The notes below the pieces were generated by a model that saw only the letters and a program-made list of their open reading frames with translations, did not search any database and was not told the DNA's origin. Source: Poriferisodalis sp963663635 (GTDB taxonomy: Bacteria; Actinomycetota; Acidimicrobiia; Acidimicrobiales; Poriferisodalaceae). Taken from it: a stretch of DNA of 64,000 bases. The translations under genes and the position numbers were made by a program. Where the stretch lies: NCBI GenBank assembly GCA_963663635.2, contig CAXXMY010000005.1, positions 62,001 to 126,000 on the forward strand, given 5' to 3'. Every line of letters starts with the position of its first letter. The first letter of the stretch is position 1. Below, one piece after another: positions 35,772 to 45,500 of this stretch.

Positions 35772-37052
35772 AGGGTCCGCCACAGGTTAACCCGCGGAGT
35801 GTAGTGTTGGGTGCATGGAGTTGTCGGCGGCCGATGCGGGAGTGTTCTTCGAGACCGTCATGCCGCATCTGGGCGAGCGGCAGCGGCGTGTGGTGACGGG
35901 CGCGTTGGCCGAGGCGCTGGGCCGCGGCGGGCAGACGTTCGTTGCGGGGGCGTCGGGGATCTCGACCTCGACGATGTCCAAGGCGGTGCGCGAGGTGCGC
36001 GCCGGGGCCGAGCCGTGGGATCGTCAGCGCGCCGAGGGCGGCGGGGACCGCCCGGCGGTCGTCAAGCAGCCCGGTCTGCTCGAGGCGCTCGACGAGCTGG
36101 TGCATCCGGTCACGCGGGGCAGCCCGATGTCGCCGCTGCGCTGGACGCTGAAGTCGACGCGCCAGCTCGCACGCGAGCTCGCCGGGCAGGGCTTCAAGGC
36201 GTCCGCGGAGCTGGTGCGCCGGCTGCTGCACCAGATGGGCTACTCGCTGCAGGCGCCGGCCAAGCAGAACGAGGGAGCCCAGCACCCCGACCGCGACGCC
36301 CAGTTCGCCTACCTCAACCGGCTGGCCTCGCAGCGCCTCGCCGCCGGCGACCCGGTGATCAGCGTGGACACCAAGAAGAAAGAGCTGATCGGGCCCTACG
36401 CCAACGGCGGCGCCGAGTGGCAGCCCGCCGGGGAACCCGAAAGGGTGAGCGTGCACGACTTCGCTGATCGGGCGCTGGGCGAGTTCGCCAAGGCCATCCC
36501 CTACGGCGTGTACGACGTCGCCAACAACGCCGGCTGGGTCAGCGTCGGCGACTCCGCCGACACCGCCGAGTTCGCCGTGGAGTCCATCCGCCGCTGGTGG
36601 AACACCCTGGGCCGCGACCGCTTCCCGACCGCGACCCGGCTGTTGATCACCGCCGACGCCGGCGGCTCCAACGGCTACCGGCCCCGCGCCTGGAAGTGGT
36701 TCCTCGCCCAACTCGCCGCCGAGACCGGCCTCGAGATCACCATCTTGCACTACCCGCCCGGCACCAGCAAATGGAACAAGATCGAACACCGCCTCTTCAG
36801 CTACATCACCATGAACTGGCGAGGCCGACCCCTCACCGACATCGCCACGATCATCGAGCTCATCGCCTCCACCACCACCCAAACCGGACTCACCGTCCAA
36901 GCCGCCTACGACCCCGGCTGGTACCAACGCGGCATCAAGATCACCAACACACAAATGGAACAACTGCCCCTGCGCCCCCACAACTGGCACGGCGAATGGA
37001 ACTACACCATCACACCCAACTGAACACGCGACCTAACTCGCGGCGGACCCTT
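35772..37052 (+). mobile_element. ISAzo13-type insertion sequence
   Basis: The terminal inverted repeats are AGGGTCCGCCACAGGTTA on the left and, inverted, AGGGTCCGCCGCGAGTTA on the right. The one transposase gene fills the element. The copy appears intact and may be active. Confidence 0.8.
35815..37023 (+). CDS. ISAzo13 family transposase
   Basis: A 402-residue DDE transposase, the usual length for ISAzo13 (Rhodopirellula-type transposase DDE domain). The N-terminal region is GERQRRVVTGALAEALGRGG and SGISTSTMSKAVREV. The DDE core has DPVISVDTKKKELIG (first Asp), RLLITADAGGSNGYRPRAWK (second Asp) and GTSKWNKIEHRLFSYITMNWRG (Glu). The C-terminus ends GEWNYTITPN. No frameshift is seen. Confidence 0.9.
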   Translation: MELSAADAGVFFETVMPHLGERQRRVVTGALAEALGRGGQTFVAGASGISTSTMSKAVREVRAGAEPWDRQRAEGGGDRPAVVKQPGLLEALDELVHPVTRGSPMSPLRWTLKSTRQLARELAGQGFKASAELVRRLLHQMGYSLQAPAKQNEGAQHPDRDAQFAYLNRLASQRLAAGDPVISVDTKKKELIGPYANGGAEWQPAGEPERVSVHDFADRALGEFAKAIPYGVYDVANNAGWVSVGDSADTAEFAVESIRRWWNTLGRDRFPTATRLLITADAGGSNGYRPRAWKWFLAQLAAETGLEITILHYPPGTSKWNKIEHRLFSYITMNWRGRPLTDIATIIELIASTTTQTGLTVQAAYDPGWYQRGIKITNTQMEQLPLRPHNWHGEWNYTITPN

Positions 37053-37059
37053 AGACCTA

Positions 37060-37597
37060 GCCGTGAGCAAGGTGGAGTCTCATTGCCCGGCGAATTCCCG
37101 CACGGCGCTGCGGATCGGCGAGTTGCTCCTGCCGCGATGTTCCGGATTCGTCGGAGGATCGAACCCACTCATGGAACGCCTCAACGGATGTGTGACGCTC
37201 GGCGCCACGCTCGGTCGCGCGGATCACCCACTCCTCCTCTAATTCGGCTTCTTCGAAGACCGCTGCGGTGGCTTCCGCGAGTCGATGTGTTGGTACAAGA
37301 AAACGGGTGAGGTACCAGATGAAGCGCTGCTGCAAAAGGTGAATGCCGTACGGCGACAGGCAGGCAATGCGCCGCTCGGACAGCAATGATGCCGAGTCCC
37401 TCGCTGTGTGGCGTCGTGCCGGGAATGGTGATTCCTCCGAAGACGTCACCCGTCATGAAAGGGCGTGCTTGTTCCACCTCTGCAGGCGAAGACGCGAGGT
37501 ACAGGTCCGACGGCGAGCCTGGGGCCTCAAGCGCTTCAGCAGACAACTGGGGCGCTCTAGTTGTCAGGGCTGGTGAGTCGCAGGCCCGGCAGACCAT
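37060..37597 (-). pseudogene. Third gene of the TIGR04255 operon, frameshifted
   Basis: The frame starting just before the HTH gene's stop reads SDLYLASSPAEVEQARPFMTGDVFGGITIPGTTPHSEGLGIIAV. A second frame then reads SPYGIHLLQQRFIWYLTRFLVPTHRLAEATAAVFEEAELEEEWVIRATERG to a stop at 37057. The pieces look like one gene with a shift and probable deletion around 37360-37430. I do not recognise the family. It is the downstream partner of the HTH gene and may have been the effector. Confidence 0.5.
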
Positions 37598-38225
37598 CGG
37601 CTGCTGTGAACACCGCTACGTCCGAGCGATACCGAACGCGCCAGTCAGGTTCGAACTCGTCCAAGACCTGTTCGGGGTCGCCGGGCTGCTCGCAGGCCAG
37701 CGCGAGAACGAGATCGAAGCGTCCGGACGCCATCAAGTCGAGCCCGCTGAGCGGTGCCTCAGGGTGCACCGGCGTTTCGAGCCATCCTGCAACATCCGCG
37801 ATGTGGTAGCGCTCTGCGGCAATCTCGCACAGCGCGACGAAGCGTGCGACGCGCTGCCGGTTCTCACCCGTCGCTGACTCGCCCTGTCGCCACTTGCGCA
37901 CGGCGGGCACGGAGACTCCGCAGATCCGGGCAATGTCGCGCCACGAGAACCCCAGCGTGCTGAGCCGATCCAGCAGTGCCGGCAAGCGCTCCCGGGCGTG
38001 ACGCACGGTTGCGGAGCGCAGTTCCTCATCAAGGCTGTCGGAGTGCATGCGCCCGATCGACTCGTGAAGGTTCCGAGAATCGTTGACCAGCAGCTCGCTG
38101 TGGTTGCGCAGGAACCCGATGTCGTCCACGACATCTTGAATCGTTCTGGTCCGCTCCAAGCGAGGCGGGGCATGGCCGACCGACGCGCCGGTGGGCGCGT
38201 CTTCGATGCGGCTGACAGTGCTCAT
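37557..38225 (-). CDS. HTH protein, partner of TIGR04255 protein
   Basis: A 222-residue protein with a helix-turn-helix at about residues 80-120 (LPALLDRLSTLGFSWRDIARICGVSVPAVRKWRQGESATGENRQRVARFVALCEI). A C-terminal region with VAGWLETPVHPEAPLSGLDLMASGRFDLVLALACEQPGDPEQVLDEFEPDWRVRYRSDVAV resembles the Xre/ParS-type antitoxin end. Its ATG overlaps the TIGR04255 stop (ATGA). It is probably the regulator or antitoxin of a three-gene unit. Confidence 0.65.
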   Translation of the reverse strand: MSTVSRIEDAPTGASVGHAPPRLERTRTIQDVVDDIGFLRNHSELLVNDSRNLHESIGRMHSDSLDEELRSATVRHARERLPALLDRLSTLGFSWRDIARICGVSVPAVRKWRQGESATGENRQRVARFVALCEIAAERYHIADVAGWLETPVHPEAPLSGLDLMASGRFDLVLALACEQPGDPEQVLDEFEPDWRVRYRSDVAVFTAADGLPGLRLTSPDN

Positions 38226-39073
38226 GTTGGGTCCTCGGTGCGCTGATCGAACACTTCTGTGCGCAGCTTGTCGGTGACGGCAATCTTGAAAAAGTCGCTC
38301 GCCGCCTGATGCACCCGATCGCAGCGTTCGAGGATGCCATCTGCCGCGAACTCGGGAATCTCATTGTCGCTGGTCCAGAACGCATCGGAGTCAAGCAAGA
38401 AATACGGCCCAGATGGGAGCACCGACTTGCGCCGGGTCGGCCCCTCGGGGTCCACGGCGTAGCCCGTCTGAGGCCCATAGCGCACGGTCAAAGCGCACGA
38501 AGCGTCGGTCTGGTACTGGATGTTGCCTTGCCAAGCCGTCGGATTCATCCCGGCCGGCCTCAGGTCAGCAGCAGCCGCGGCCAGCAACCGGGGGTTGATG
38601 TAGCCGTCCCAGTGTTCCGGCTCGCCGCCGATGCCCGGCACTCGAATCTCGTCGATGTACCGCAATCCGATCCGCAACACGCCGTCGGGCGCGCAGATGC
38701 GCTCCAACGACTCGGTGACCAGTCGCGTCAGTGGCCCGAAGTGCTCGGCCCAGCCCGCATAGGCCGTCGTCTCCAGGACCAGCGCGTCGTTCCTCACAAC
38801 CAGCGCGGTGGCTTGGTCGCGGGCACAGAACCTTGACGACGGGCGCAGTGTCACTTGCGGCGGAGCTGGTGCGTCGATGGCCACGCCGATCTGATGCTCG
38901 ACCTGGGACACCATGATCGGCAGGCTGTCATGCACCGCTTCCTTCATCGCTGCGACGGCGTCGACGGTGAGGCCCCCGGCAATATCGGGATAGCGGATCT
39001 CCAACACAGTAAGGACGAGCGGCGGATTCCGGAACGGCGGCGTGCCGCAGGGCAGTTGGTCGGCGATAACCAA
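38222..39073 (-). CDS. TIGR04255 family protein
   Basis: About 283 residues. The N-terminal PPFRNPPLVLTVLEIRYP (conserved PPL...E/IRY strand), the middle LVLETTAYAGWAEH and the C-terminal EFAADGILERCDRVHQAASDFFKIAVTDKL match the sporadically distributed TIGR04255 family, whose function is unknown. No ATG lies near the conserved start. A TTG at 39071-39073 (LVIADQLPCGTPPFRNPPL) is the best candidate; the open frame runs on to 39223. It is first in an operon with the HTH gene and a decayed third gene. Confidence 0.7.
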   Translation of the reverse strand: MVIADQLPCGTPPFRNPPLVLTVLEIRYPDIAGGLTVDAVAAMKEAVHDSLPIMVSQVEHQIGVAIDAPAPPQVTLRPSSRFCARDQATALVVRNDALVLETTAYAGWAEHFGPLTRLVTESLERICAPDGVLRIGLRYIDEIRVPGIGGEPEHWDGYINPRLLAAAAADLRPAGMNPTAWQGNIQYQTDASCALTVRYGPQTGYAVDPEGPTRRKSVLPSGPYFLLDSDAFWTSDNEIPEFAADGILERCDRVHQAASDFFKIAVTDKLRTEVFDQRTEDPT

Positions 39074-39304
39074 AAGTGTAACCAAGCGTGATACACAACC
39101 GTGCCGCCTGGGAAGATACGACGACCCGACCCGGTCAGCCTCGCTCGAGCGCTCGCAGGCAATAGCGGAGCTTCCGCTCGATGCGCATGGCTGCGTTGCG
39201 TTCACTGGCGCCGAAGCCGCCACCGACGGTCTTCAACCCCGCGACAGTGGTGCCATGCGGCGGCAGCCGACCCGCGCTTCGAGGTAACGGTCGCGCTTCG
39301 CGTG

Positions 39305-40267
39305 TTACGTCAGGTTGCGGACCGGCTCCGCGAAGACACGCCGCAACTCGCCCAAGGTCTCGATGGCCCAGGTTCGGTACTCCGGCCATCTGTCGCGGTC
39401 AGCAGGATCAACGGGGTCGAGATAGGTCGCTACTCGCGAGGCCCGTGCGTTCTCGAGCGGCTCCCATTGGAGCACGAGATCACATGCCGCCTCGATCTCA
39501 GCGCGTTGAGCCTCCAGCACCGGGTACGCCGATTCGCCGTCCGAGACGTACACCTCGGCTCGGAGGCTGTAGTTCGACGCCCCTGTGGGATAGGCGAAGC
39601 TGAGGCCGTAGCGAACGTCGCTCCTGCCGCTGGGAAAGTAGACCCAGTTGGCGGGCTGCGGCGTCTGCGCGTTGCTCCAGCCTGGGTGTGCTTCGTGGAA
39701 TTCGGGGAAGAACTCGGCCCACCACTCGATGTAGCCGGCGTGCCACTCCGACACCGTCTTCGCCCCCGCCCGTGCCCGTCCGACCCCCGCGCGTGCCCGC
39801 CGTGAGAAATCGTCGGGCTCGACGACGACGTCCAGCTGGACCGCGGCAGGCGAGTCGCCTATGCGGACCGCGTGAACCTCGACTCCGAAGAAGCCGCTCC
39901 CCTCACCCGAAAGCGAATTGAGCCAGTTGAGCGCAGACCGGTGCTCGGGGCGGAACGCCTTGGCGACCAAGACGGCCCAGTGCGCTTCCAGCCCCGCGGC
40001 GTAGGTGATCAGCTTCCCGAGATGGTCATGGTCGGTTGTCTCGAGGAGATTCTCGACGACGACGAGGTGGCCGGTGTTGGCATCCCGCAGGACGACATCC
40101 GCTGAGAACGGCCCGACTGGGACCTCGTTGCCCTCAAGTTCCAGATCCATCGCAAGCGCCTTGCCCAGATGGTCCGGGTGCTCGGCCAGCCATGGCGTGA
40201 AGTCCCGGGCTTCGTCAGGCCAGACGTCCCGAAGTGGGACATCGTCAAGCGACGCAACTTCAACCAT
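39305..40267 (-). CDS. DUF4268 / PD-(D/E)XK-like protein
   Basis: A 320-residue protein. The N-terminal 150 residues carry a nuclease-like core: DLELEGNEVPVGPFSADVVLRD, HLVVVENLLETTDHDHLGKLITYAAGLEAHWAVLVAKAFRPEH (E...Q/K pattern around VVVEN). The C-terminal half fits DUF4268 (WHAGYIEWWAEFFPEFHEAHPGW, NWVYFPSGRSDVRYGLSFAYPTG). Such proteins appear in defence islands as stand-alone nuclease-like proteins. The start is the ATG after AAAGGG; an upstream in-frame ATG at 40300 is less likely. It is divergent from the CHAT-like gene at 40443. Confidence 0.7.
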   Translation of the reverse strand: MVEVASLDDVPLRDVWPDEARDFTPWLAEHPDHLGKALAMDLELEGNEVPVGPFSADVVLRDANTGHLVVVENLLETTDHDHLGKLITYAAGLEAHWAVLVAKAFRPEHRSALNWLNSLSGEGSGFFGVEVHAVRIGDSPAAVQLDVVVEPDDFSRRARAGVGRARAGAKTVSEWHAGYIEWWAEFFPEFHEAHPGWSNAQTPQPANWVYFPSGRSDVRYGLSFAYPTGASNYSLRAEVYVSDGESAYPVLEAQRAEIEAACDLVLQWEPLENARASRVATYLDPVDPADRDRWPEYRTWAIETLGELRRVFAEPVRNLT

Positions 40268-40442
40268 GGGACTCGACCCTTTCGTGCAGACCGGCTCCAC
40301 ACCGTAACGACAGTCCGCTCGGCACGACGCCGAGCCAGGTGAGGTGTGCGGTTATCCCCTCGCCGCGGGGTTGCTGAGTCCACAAGCTCGATCGATTCGT
40401 AACCTCACCGTGGTTTCGCGGAACTGGGAGATGGAGAACACG

Positions 40443-41147
40443 ATGGCCAAGAAGACAGGAACGGTTGCCTCCGCAGCGACGCGCGGAGCGTCCGAGGACC
40501 CGATCGCTACCGGGGTTTTCGCGTTCGAAGGCGACTGGGAAACCGATCTGCGTGATCCGTGGAACATCGAACCGATGCTCCACGCTCTACGGGTCATCGG
40601 CGAGATCGAGTGCATCCGCCGCAACATCGGCACCGTGCCCGAACTCGAGCACGACGTCGACAAGTGGCTCCAGAAGCGCTACGCCGCTTACCAAGTTGGC
40701 TACTTCGGCTTCCACGGCGGGCCCGGCAGCCTCTCGCTGGGCGGCAAGCGCTACGTCTCGCTGGAAGACCTCGAGGCGATGATCGGCGGACGCGCCGAAG
40801 GCCGCATCATCCACTTCGGCTCCTGCTCGGTCATGCGGGCCGCCGAGTCACGGCTGAAGGCGTTCCAGGAGAACACTTGAGCACGCGCCGTCATCGGTTA
40901 CAGACGGGACGTCGACAGCGACCTCAACTGGGCCGCGTTCGAGATCGTGCTACTGGAGGCGTTGAGCCGATATCGCCAGACCGGCGCTCCCGCCCGACAC
41001 CTGCGCGACAACCACACCTACCTCTGCGACAAGCTCGGCTTCGAGTACATCTACGGAACCCAACGATCACAGGCTCTACCGGGACTGTCAGGCGCTCCCA
41101 TACACACAGGACGCTCCAGCAGTACGGCAATCCGTCAGACCGCGTGA
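40443..41147 (+). pseudogene. CHAT/caspase-like (DUF6642-type) gene with in-frame TGA
   Basis: The first 145 codons read VFAFEGDWETDLRDPWNIEPMLHAL, KWLQKRYAAYQVGYFGFHGGPGSLSLGG and RIIHFGSCSVM. This is a caspase/CHAT-like fold with candidate catalytic His (FHG) and Cys (GSCSVM). TGA stops it at 40878-40880, and the same frame continues perfectly with ARAVIGYRRDVDSDLNWAAFEIVLLEALSRY. Family logic expects Gly at the TGA, so one GGA-to-TGA change explains it. Both catalytic motifs precede the stop, so a shortened product is conceivable. The tail after LGFEYIYGTQ looks non-native. Confidence 0.6.
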
Positions 41148-41233
41148 ATGTGACACCCCTCGAGCAACTTGTCGGCATGTTGCGACTTCAAGGGGCGCCA
41201 TCCATTTCAGCGGTACGTGGTTACGCTGGCATC

Positions 41234-41890
41234 GTGGCTCGGCTTCAGACGGATGCAGCGCGAGCGGCTCGTGCCATCAGGGTCTTGCTCGGGCTGGCGG
41301 AAGCGCGTGAGCTGCGCATGAGCCGCACGAAAGTCGCCAAGCTCTTGTACTTGGCCGACTTGCGGTCCATCAGCCATGACGGCGTGCCTGGGTCGGGCGT
41401 GGCTTGGCAATGGCTCAAGCATGGACCGTTCTCAGACCGGCTCTTGCATGTCGAGAACGATCTCGTTGCAGCAGGCAACGTGGCAAGGGACCGAACGTGG
41501 AACTGGTACGGCAAACCCGAATACCGCTTGACCGCCCCGACACTTGCAGCTGAACTCCTTGATGAAACCGACCGATACATCGCACACCTCGATGCGGTGC
41601 TGGCCGAGCATGGGCACCTCAGCGCAACTGAACTCAAGGACCTGACTTACGAGACCGAGCCGATGCTCGAAGCTCAAACCGAGGGCGAGCGCGGTGTGTT
41701 CCTAGACCTTGGCGAGAATGCAACGCTGCCCGATATCTCCGGAGTTGTTGGGAACCTGCGCCGGCATCTTGCGGAGCTCGAATCACGCGACGATGAAGAC
41801 GGGCCGGCCCCTGCAGGATGCAGTGAAGAGCTGTTGATCCCGCTCCAGTCGGCACGCGCCGAGGCGAACCGGATCCTGCTCGCGGAATAG
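41234..41890 (+). CDS. Panacea-domain antitoxin of a MazF-type pair
   Basis: A 218-residue protein starting at GTG 41234; GTG 41150 and ATG 41177 are in-frame alternatives. The Panacea core is RAIRVLLGLAEARELRMSRTKVAKLLYLADLRS, GVAWQWLKHGPFSDRLLHVENDLVAAG and YRLTAPTLAAELLDETDRYIAHLDAVLAEHGHLSATELKDLTYETEPM. It is the second Panacea gene in the window (see 18679). The stop overlaps the toxin start by one base (TAGTG). Confidence 0.75.
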   Translation: MARLQTDAARAARAIRVLLGLAEARELRMSRTKVAKLLYLADLRSISHDGVPGSGVAWQWLKHGPFSDRLLHVENDLVAAGNVARDRTWNWYGKPEYRLTAPTLAAELLDETDRYIAHLDAVLAEHGHLSATELKDLTYETEPMLEAQTEGERGVFLDLGENATLPDISGVVGNLRRHLAELESRDDEDGPAPAGCSEELLIPLQSARAEANRILLAE

Positions 41891-42261
41891 TGCAGCGCTC
41901 CCCCGTCGTTGGCGGCATCTATTTCGTCGCGGACGAGCACATCACTTTCGGCGATGAGCACGAACCGCACCCCGACGGGAGACGATTCGCTGTGCTCAGC
42001 GCCGCCGCATTCAATGGCGAACCGGATTGGAGCCTCGTCTTGGGGTGCCCATTGTCGAGTTCAACAACCTCTCGAACCAGGTTGTGCGTCAAGCTCGGCG
42101 CGGGTGAGTCCGGCTGTGTCAAGAAGTCCTGGATCAGGGTGCCCGCGCTACGGCCAATCGCGAAGCGACTCCTCGGCGATCTCAGCGGAACGCTGACACC
42201 CGAGAAGCTGCTCGAGACCCAAACGAGAGTCACTCAGTACATCGGGCTTGTCGGTGAGTGA
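41890..42261 (+). CDS. PemK/MazF-like toxin
   Basis: A 123-residue protein starting at GTG. The MazF-like fold is indicated by VGGIYFVADEHI (first strand), RRFAVLSAAAFNGEPDWSLVLGCPLSSSTTSRTRLCVKLGAGESGCVKKSWIRVPALRPIAKRLLGDLSGTLTPEKLLETQTRV. The order is the usual one, with VxxLGCPLSS replacing the common VxxxPlts segment and the K-S-W-I-R-V strand. It probably acts as an mRNA endoribonuclease and is coupled to the Panacea antitoxin. It appears intact. Confidence 0.65.
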   Translation: MQRSPVVGGIYFVADEHITFGDEHEPHPDGRRFAVLSAAAFNGEPDWSLVLGCPLSSSTTSRTRLCVKLGAGESGCVKKSWIRVPALRPIAKRLLGDLSGTLTPEKLLETQTRVTQYIGLVGE

Positions 42262-42559
42262 CCGAAGTAGGCCGTGTGCCGGTCTCGTTCACATTCAACG
42301 GTCGTCGTGTCCGCGACGTGGCCGTGTACCGGAACGAGGCGTGAGCTGCCCGACGAGTTCGCGCCTCAATTCCGGGCCTAGCGAACGGCTTACTCGAGGC
42401 CGACAGCACCTTTCAACCGTCGAGCGCCCGGGTACCCGTAGCTGACGCCGAGTTTGGCCAACGTCGAAGTCGTCGGCTAGTACGCGTACGCCAACCGCAT
42501 CGCCGACGGGCTCGGCCTCCAGACCGAATCCTGGATCCCCGACTGACCGATCGCCGAGA
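42262..42559. other. Gap with gene debris
   Basis: A short frame ending at 42546 reads YAYANRIADGLGLQTESWIPD then stop, like a detached C-terminus, but no family is recognised. The gap separates the convergent MazF-type gene and the giant helicase gene; no strong hairpin is visible. Confidence 0.35.
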
Positions 42560-45500
42560 TCAGCCACCTGGCTCGAAGACAAGATCGGGTATCACGACCT
42601 CCCACTGGTCGCACTTCAGCTCGCTTGTGTACTGCGGGTCAGACTGGTTCTTGCCCCAGGTCGCAATGGCTGAGACGCTGGCTTCAACGAAGCGCATGCC
42701 GTTCGGGACCTCGAAGCTGCCGGCCAGCACGCCGACGACGACCCCGCGGAGGTCGAGGATCTCCCATCGGTCATTGCGGTGTCGAATTTGCAGGGGATCT
42801 CCCGGTGACAGCGCCGCGATGCTGCGATGCATGCGGTCACCGGCTGGCTTGCGGCCGGGGAAGCTGAGATACACGTCTCGGAGGGTGAGGCTGCGGTAAC
42901 TGCGACCCAGCTCCGCCGTCGCCGGCGGCAGTCTGACGGGGCGGCGCCACAGCACCGAATCGCTGCCTTGGAGCGGCCCGCCGAACGGATGGGCACTGCC
43001 CAGGCGCGACAGGGTCAGCGTCTGCTTGGCCCGGGTCATTGCCACGTAATACAGGCGGCGGGGTGCGTCGGCGTCCTCGTCGCGGCCGCGCCTGTCCCAG
43101 CCTCCATCGAGCACCGCCACGTGGTCGAACTCGAGGCCCTTGGCCCGATGCGCCGTCAACAGCAGCAGTCCGCGCTGGCGCCGCCGAGTGTCGCGGCACC
43201 ACTCCGCCAGCCATTCAATGACCGAGACCGCCGGCATCTCGGCGCCGCCTGTCTCGATGTCATGTTCCTCGATGGCTTGGGACAGAAGTTCTGCCCACGG
43301 CCCCGACGGTTGGCGGTCCAGCCACGCCGTGAGATCACCGTTTCGAACCAGCGCTGTGCCGTGTTGTTCGATTTCGTGTCTGAGCGCCTGGGTCTCTCGC
43401 AAGTGCCACAGGCTCATCTCGTTCTCATTCGCAACCTGCACCGGGATGTCGTCCCGTATGCAGATGCTTCGAACCGGTTCGAGCTGGCTCCATTCGCGTG
43501 CGATCACCGCGCAGCGCGACCAGTCCCAGTCACGCGCAAGGCCACACAGCCGGTCCAGCTCGGCCATCACCGCTTGCGCTTGGGAGATCCAGCTGTTCCC
43601 GGATGGCAGAACCTGCACCCTGCCCGCGGCAACCTGATCCAGCTCACTCCAAACTCCTCCAGCCGGGTCGCCTCGACGTGCTCTGTCGCTGCTGATCGTG
43701 TGCTTGGCCTTCATTCGTGAGGTCGCCGGTGCAATGACCGCGTTGGCGGCGTCGATGATGTGACCGCTGGAGCGGTAGTTATCGATCAAGTACTCGGTCT
43801 TGGCGTCGTAGTCCTGCCCGAAGCGTCGGATGAACTCCGGCGATGTCCCGTTGAACGAGTAGATGTTCTGGTCGTCGTCGCCCACTGCGAACAGGGTCAG
43901 CCGAGTGTCGGCATCGGATGCGGTTCGGCCCGCGAGCGCTGAGATCAGCCGGTACTCATCGTCGCCGATGTCTTGGTACTCGTCGACGAGTATCCAGCGG
44001 AAGCCTGCCAGCAGGCGCGTCCGTGACTCCTCGGCCTCTTCGGGTTCGAGCTCATCTCCTTGCAGGAGCGCGATGGCTTTCGCCATGACTTCGTTGAGCT
44101 TCTCCTCGAATTTGCTGTCGCTGGTCTGGCTCGCGGTCCCTGAGAAGCTGGCCCCGACGAGCCTCATGGCGAGCGAGTGGCATGTCAGCACCATCACGCC
44201 GTTCGCGTCATCACCGATCAGTTCGCGCAGACGTCGTCGAACGTCGGCCGCTGCATGCCGGTTGTAGGCGAGCGCCAAGATGCCCCGCGGGTTCTGGCGT
44301 TTCACCCGAATGAGATACGCGATGCGGTGCACCAGCACCCTGGTCTTGCCTGAGCCTGGTCCCGCGAGCACCAACACATTCGTGGTTTCGCGATCACTTG
44401 CCACGATTGCTCGCTGCGCGCTGGACAGGTTCCCGACGATCGACTTCCACGACGCCGCCGTGGTCGGACGGTCGATCTCGCTGCGACGCCGAGGCAGCCA
44501 GCGGCGCACGAACTCGTCCTCGCCAAGCTCGAAATAGTCGAGCGACAAGCGCAACGCGTCGGCAACCTTGGTGAGGCCCTGCTCGGCGAATTCGGCCATC
44601 ACATGGATCTGGCGCACAGTGCGGCCGTAGTGATCGTCAAGTTCGGTGAAGTCGGTTCGCCTGAAGCCTCGTGTCCCCGGCTCAAGCGAGATAGTCATCG
44701 CGGGGCGAAACACCGTGAGGCCTCTGTTCAGTCTGACAACCTCCTGTTCGTGGAGCCACATCAGTGCGCGCTCCATGAGCCTGCGGACATCCTTGGTGCC
44801 AGCACGCAGCGTCGGGTCAGACTCGATTGCCTCGTCCACTGCCTTCTGCAGGTCGCCGAGTGTCGTGGAGACAAGCAGGTCGTTGCCTCGGCTTCCCGGC
44901 GGCAGTTTCGACAACAGGTGCTTCAGGAGCACGCCGGCTGCGCCACGGCGGCGCTGGGCGATGCTCTCGAGCGAGGACCATTCACGCTTGAGCGTCACCC
45001 AAACGCTCTCAACACCGTGCTTGCGCACAGTGACGCTGCCTCTGCCGCCGCCATCGCCACGTCCGTCCTGGGCAATGCCCCCCAGGGTGCGGACGATGTA
45101 CTCAGGTCGTGCGTCGGCGAAACCTGCGTCGTGAAGTTCCTGAGCGGCTACCCGCAAGTTCAGCGGAGCCGAACCGCCCAGCGACAGGTCAGGCGCCGAC
45201 TCTTGCATCAGGCCGATCAGGGTTTCCTCCATGCCGGAGGCCTCGGTGAGGCGGCTGTGGGACGGCCGTCGCACGCCGACATGAACGAACGCCGTCACGG
45301 CGGTGTCATTAGTGGCGAGCCCGCGTCGTTCGAGGTCGTGCAACGCAGCTCGCAGCTTGTCCGAATTGAGACCGGCGACTCCCATCAGCGCGTCCGTCGA
45401 AATGCCGTCGTCAGGGTCCGCGTCAATCAGCGCCTTCACGATTGCCAACAGCGCAATTCGTTGACCCTCGTTGATGTCACCACCGCCAAGCCTCGTCCGG

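Noticed and set aside
40878..40880. TGA as a selenocysteine codon in the CHAT-like gene
   Set aside because: The family position is glycine, not cysteine, and I saw no SECIS-like hairpin just after it. A nonsense mutation is simpler.
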